Translations under genes and position numbers: made by a program
Shown here: positions 7,159-7,656 of the stretch, piece after piece
Layout of the letters: every line of letters starts with the position of its first letter
How positions within the stretch are numbered: position 1 is the stretch's first letter
Source of the DNA: Rickettsia endosymbiont of Ixodes persulcatus
GTDB lineage: Bacteria > Pseudomonadota > Alphaproteobacteria > Rickettsiales > Rickettsiaceae
DNA length: 7,656 nucleotides
Direction of reading: 5' to 3'
Assembly: GCA_027293795.1 (NCBI GenBank)
Contig: JAPYLE010000132.1
Span: 1-7,656 of the forward strand
The notes under the pieces: model-generated
Databases searched by the model: none
Seen by the model: the letters and a program-made list of their open reading frames with translations, nothing else
What the model was told of the DNA's origin: nothing

Positions 7159-7253
7159 AAAAAGTTAATATTAATTAAGTATCGAATATTAATTTATTAT
7201 TATATTACAGAGATGAATTATTACAATTTTATTAAAATTAATATTAACTTTTT
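7159..7253. repeat. 18-bp perfect inverted repeat just upstream of a broken gene
   Basis: AAAAAGTTAATATTAATT (7159-7176) is the exact reverse complement of 7236-7253. The arms are 59 bases apart, and the right arm ends in a T-run eight bases before the AAGGAG ribosome-binding site of the following frame. In RNA the right arm plus T-run could act as a terminator or attenuator, or the arms could be an operator or the ends of a small element. Confidence 0.75.
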
Positions 7254-7261
7254 ATTTTAAT

Positions 7262-7267
7262 AAGGAG
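7262..7267 (+). promoter_or_regulatory. Ribosome-binding site of the broken gene
   Basis: AAGGAG lies six bases before the ATG at 7274. It is the best Shine-Dalgarno match in the window and supports this ATG as a former real start. Confidence 0.7.
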
Positions 7268-7273
7268 TTTTAT

Positions 7274-7534
7274 ATGCCTAAAAAAGTGCTAATAAAAAAG
7301 CAAGAATACAAGAGCAGTTACCGTATATTGTTAATGCTAAATGGAGGAAAAATAACAGTGATTAGTGCAAACCATTGGAAATTGAGATTATAAATAGAAC
7401 CGGTCAAGATGTTACAGAACCAAAAATAAGTTTTAACACTAATAATATAAACTATACCGGTGAAATTAGAGCCTACATAGGATTTGCTTCAAACATTCTT
7501 TGGACCTTTAGTTGAAGGTATAGCTAGACCATAG
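7274..7534 (+). pseudogene. Broken small gene truncated by an IS630-type element, function unknown
   Basis: The ATG frame reads MPKKVLIKKQ and stops at 7391-7393 after 39 codons. The protein-like sequence continues in the +2 frame from about 7285: RIQEQLPYIVNAKWRKNNSD, a stop, then LEIEIINRTGQDVTEP and KISFNTNNINYTGEIRAYIG. It then returns to the original frame for LLQTFFGPLVEGIARP and stops at 7532-7534. Two frameshifts and one internal stop therefore break one former gene of at least about 85 codons. The last codons and the stop come from the terminal repeat of the IS at 7517, so the original C-terminus is lost. I do not recognise the family. The strong ribosome-binding site suggests it was once expressed, and a 39-residue peptide could still be made. 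Confidence 0.65.
7517..7534. repeat. Right copy of 18-bp IS terminal inverted repeat
   Basis: GGTATAGCTAGACCATAG is the perfect reverse complement of 190-207. It lies just beyond the 3' end of the transposase gene of the right-hand element, on the side facing the interior of the window. As on the left, the outermost GGTATA may be partly host sequence. Confidence 0.8.
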
Positions 7535-7547
7535 GAAATAGGTACAG

Positions 7548-7656
7548 TTAAATAAACTTTAGTACGTGTTCTACAGCCATACTGATATCTTTGAATTGCC
7601 CCGTAACTTTTCTTATTTCGTTCTTAATCTTAAACCAATAATGTTCTATAGGATTT
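7548..7656 (-). CDS. IS630-family transposase, C-terminal part (partial)
   Basis: The last 35 codons of a transposase are visible, entering from the right edge and ending at a TAA (plus 7548-7550). The peptide opens with NPIEHYWFKIKNEIRK, the typical IS630 motif in which the Glu of NPIE is the third catalytic acid of the DDE/DDD triad, followed by a short helical tail ending VEHVLKFI. The stop lies 13 bases inside the terminal repeat. Family assignment rests on this motif. The rest of the gene is off the window, so its integrity is unknown. Confidence 0.85.
   Translation of the reverse strand, partial: NPIEHYWFKIKNEIRKVTGQFKDISMAVEHVLKFI

Larger units (their letters stand above)
7517..7656 (-). 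mobile_element. IS630-family insertion sequence, 3' end (partial)
   Basis: This is the transposase-stop end of an insertion sequence that continues beyond the right edge. It has the same orientation as the left copy and shares its 18-bp terminus. It truncates the small gene at 7274. The two partial copies show opposite ends of the element, so their internal sequences cannot be compared with each other here. Confidence 0.8.

Noticed and set aside
7159..7253. CRISPR-like or tandem repeat array
   Set aside because: There are only two arms in inverted orientation, with no regular repeat-spacer series anywhere in the window.
190..7534. Composite transposon carrying nrdAB as cargo
   Set aside because: The inner IS ends interrupt apparently resident decayed genes, and ribonucleotide reductase is a core function in Rickettsia; two independent insertions or a rearrangement are simpler.

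Overview
The window looks like the chromosome of a Rickettsia. It is strongly A+T-rich, it holds a short class Ia ribonucleotide reductase pair, it has a palindromic repeat of the kind scattered through Rickettsia genomes (sequences such as GTCATTGCGAGG and TGTCATACCGTGG), and it carries decaying genes and IS630-type insertion sequences. I assigned this from remembered features, not from a database search, so the species is left open.

Layout, left to right. Positions 1-207 are the end of an IS630-family element that runs off the left edge, with the start of its transposase on the minus strand. It cuts into a decayed gene fragment (about 202-691, minus), which is a damaged copy of the middle of the next gene. 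Positions 714-3596 (minus) are a large intact reading frame for a cytoplasmic-looking, helix-rich repeat protein with a short pentapeptide-repeat block; its function is unknown. Next come nrdB (3689-4663, minus) and nrdA (4912-6735, minus), transcribed in the order nrdA then nrdB. A 175-bp composite palindromic repeat (about 4728-4902) fills most of the gap between them. Upstream of nrdA is an ACAC...GTGT palindrome that resembles an NrdR box and overlaps a weak promoter. The remaining A+T-rich spacer (to 7261) holds two clear inverted repeats. A small broken gene follows (7274-7534, plus), truncated by a second copy of the same IS630-type element in the same orientation, which runs off the right edge (7517-7656).

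How the parts work together: NrdA and NrdB form the aerobic enzyme that makes deoxyribonucleotides for DNA synthesis. All the metal, radical and redox residues I looked for are present. NrdA lacks the N-terminal ATP cone, so feedback shut-off by dATP through that domain is not expected, and a transcriptional repressor site upstream would be one way to compensate. The repeat protein begins 92 bp downstream of nrdB on the same strand with no evident terminator between, so it may receive read-through transcription. The nrdAB block is bracketed by two co-oriented IS copies, and both host genes they touch are broken. I found no tRNA, rRNA, CRISPR array or origin.
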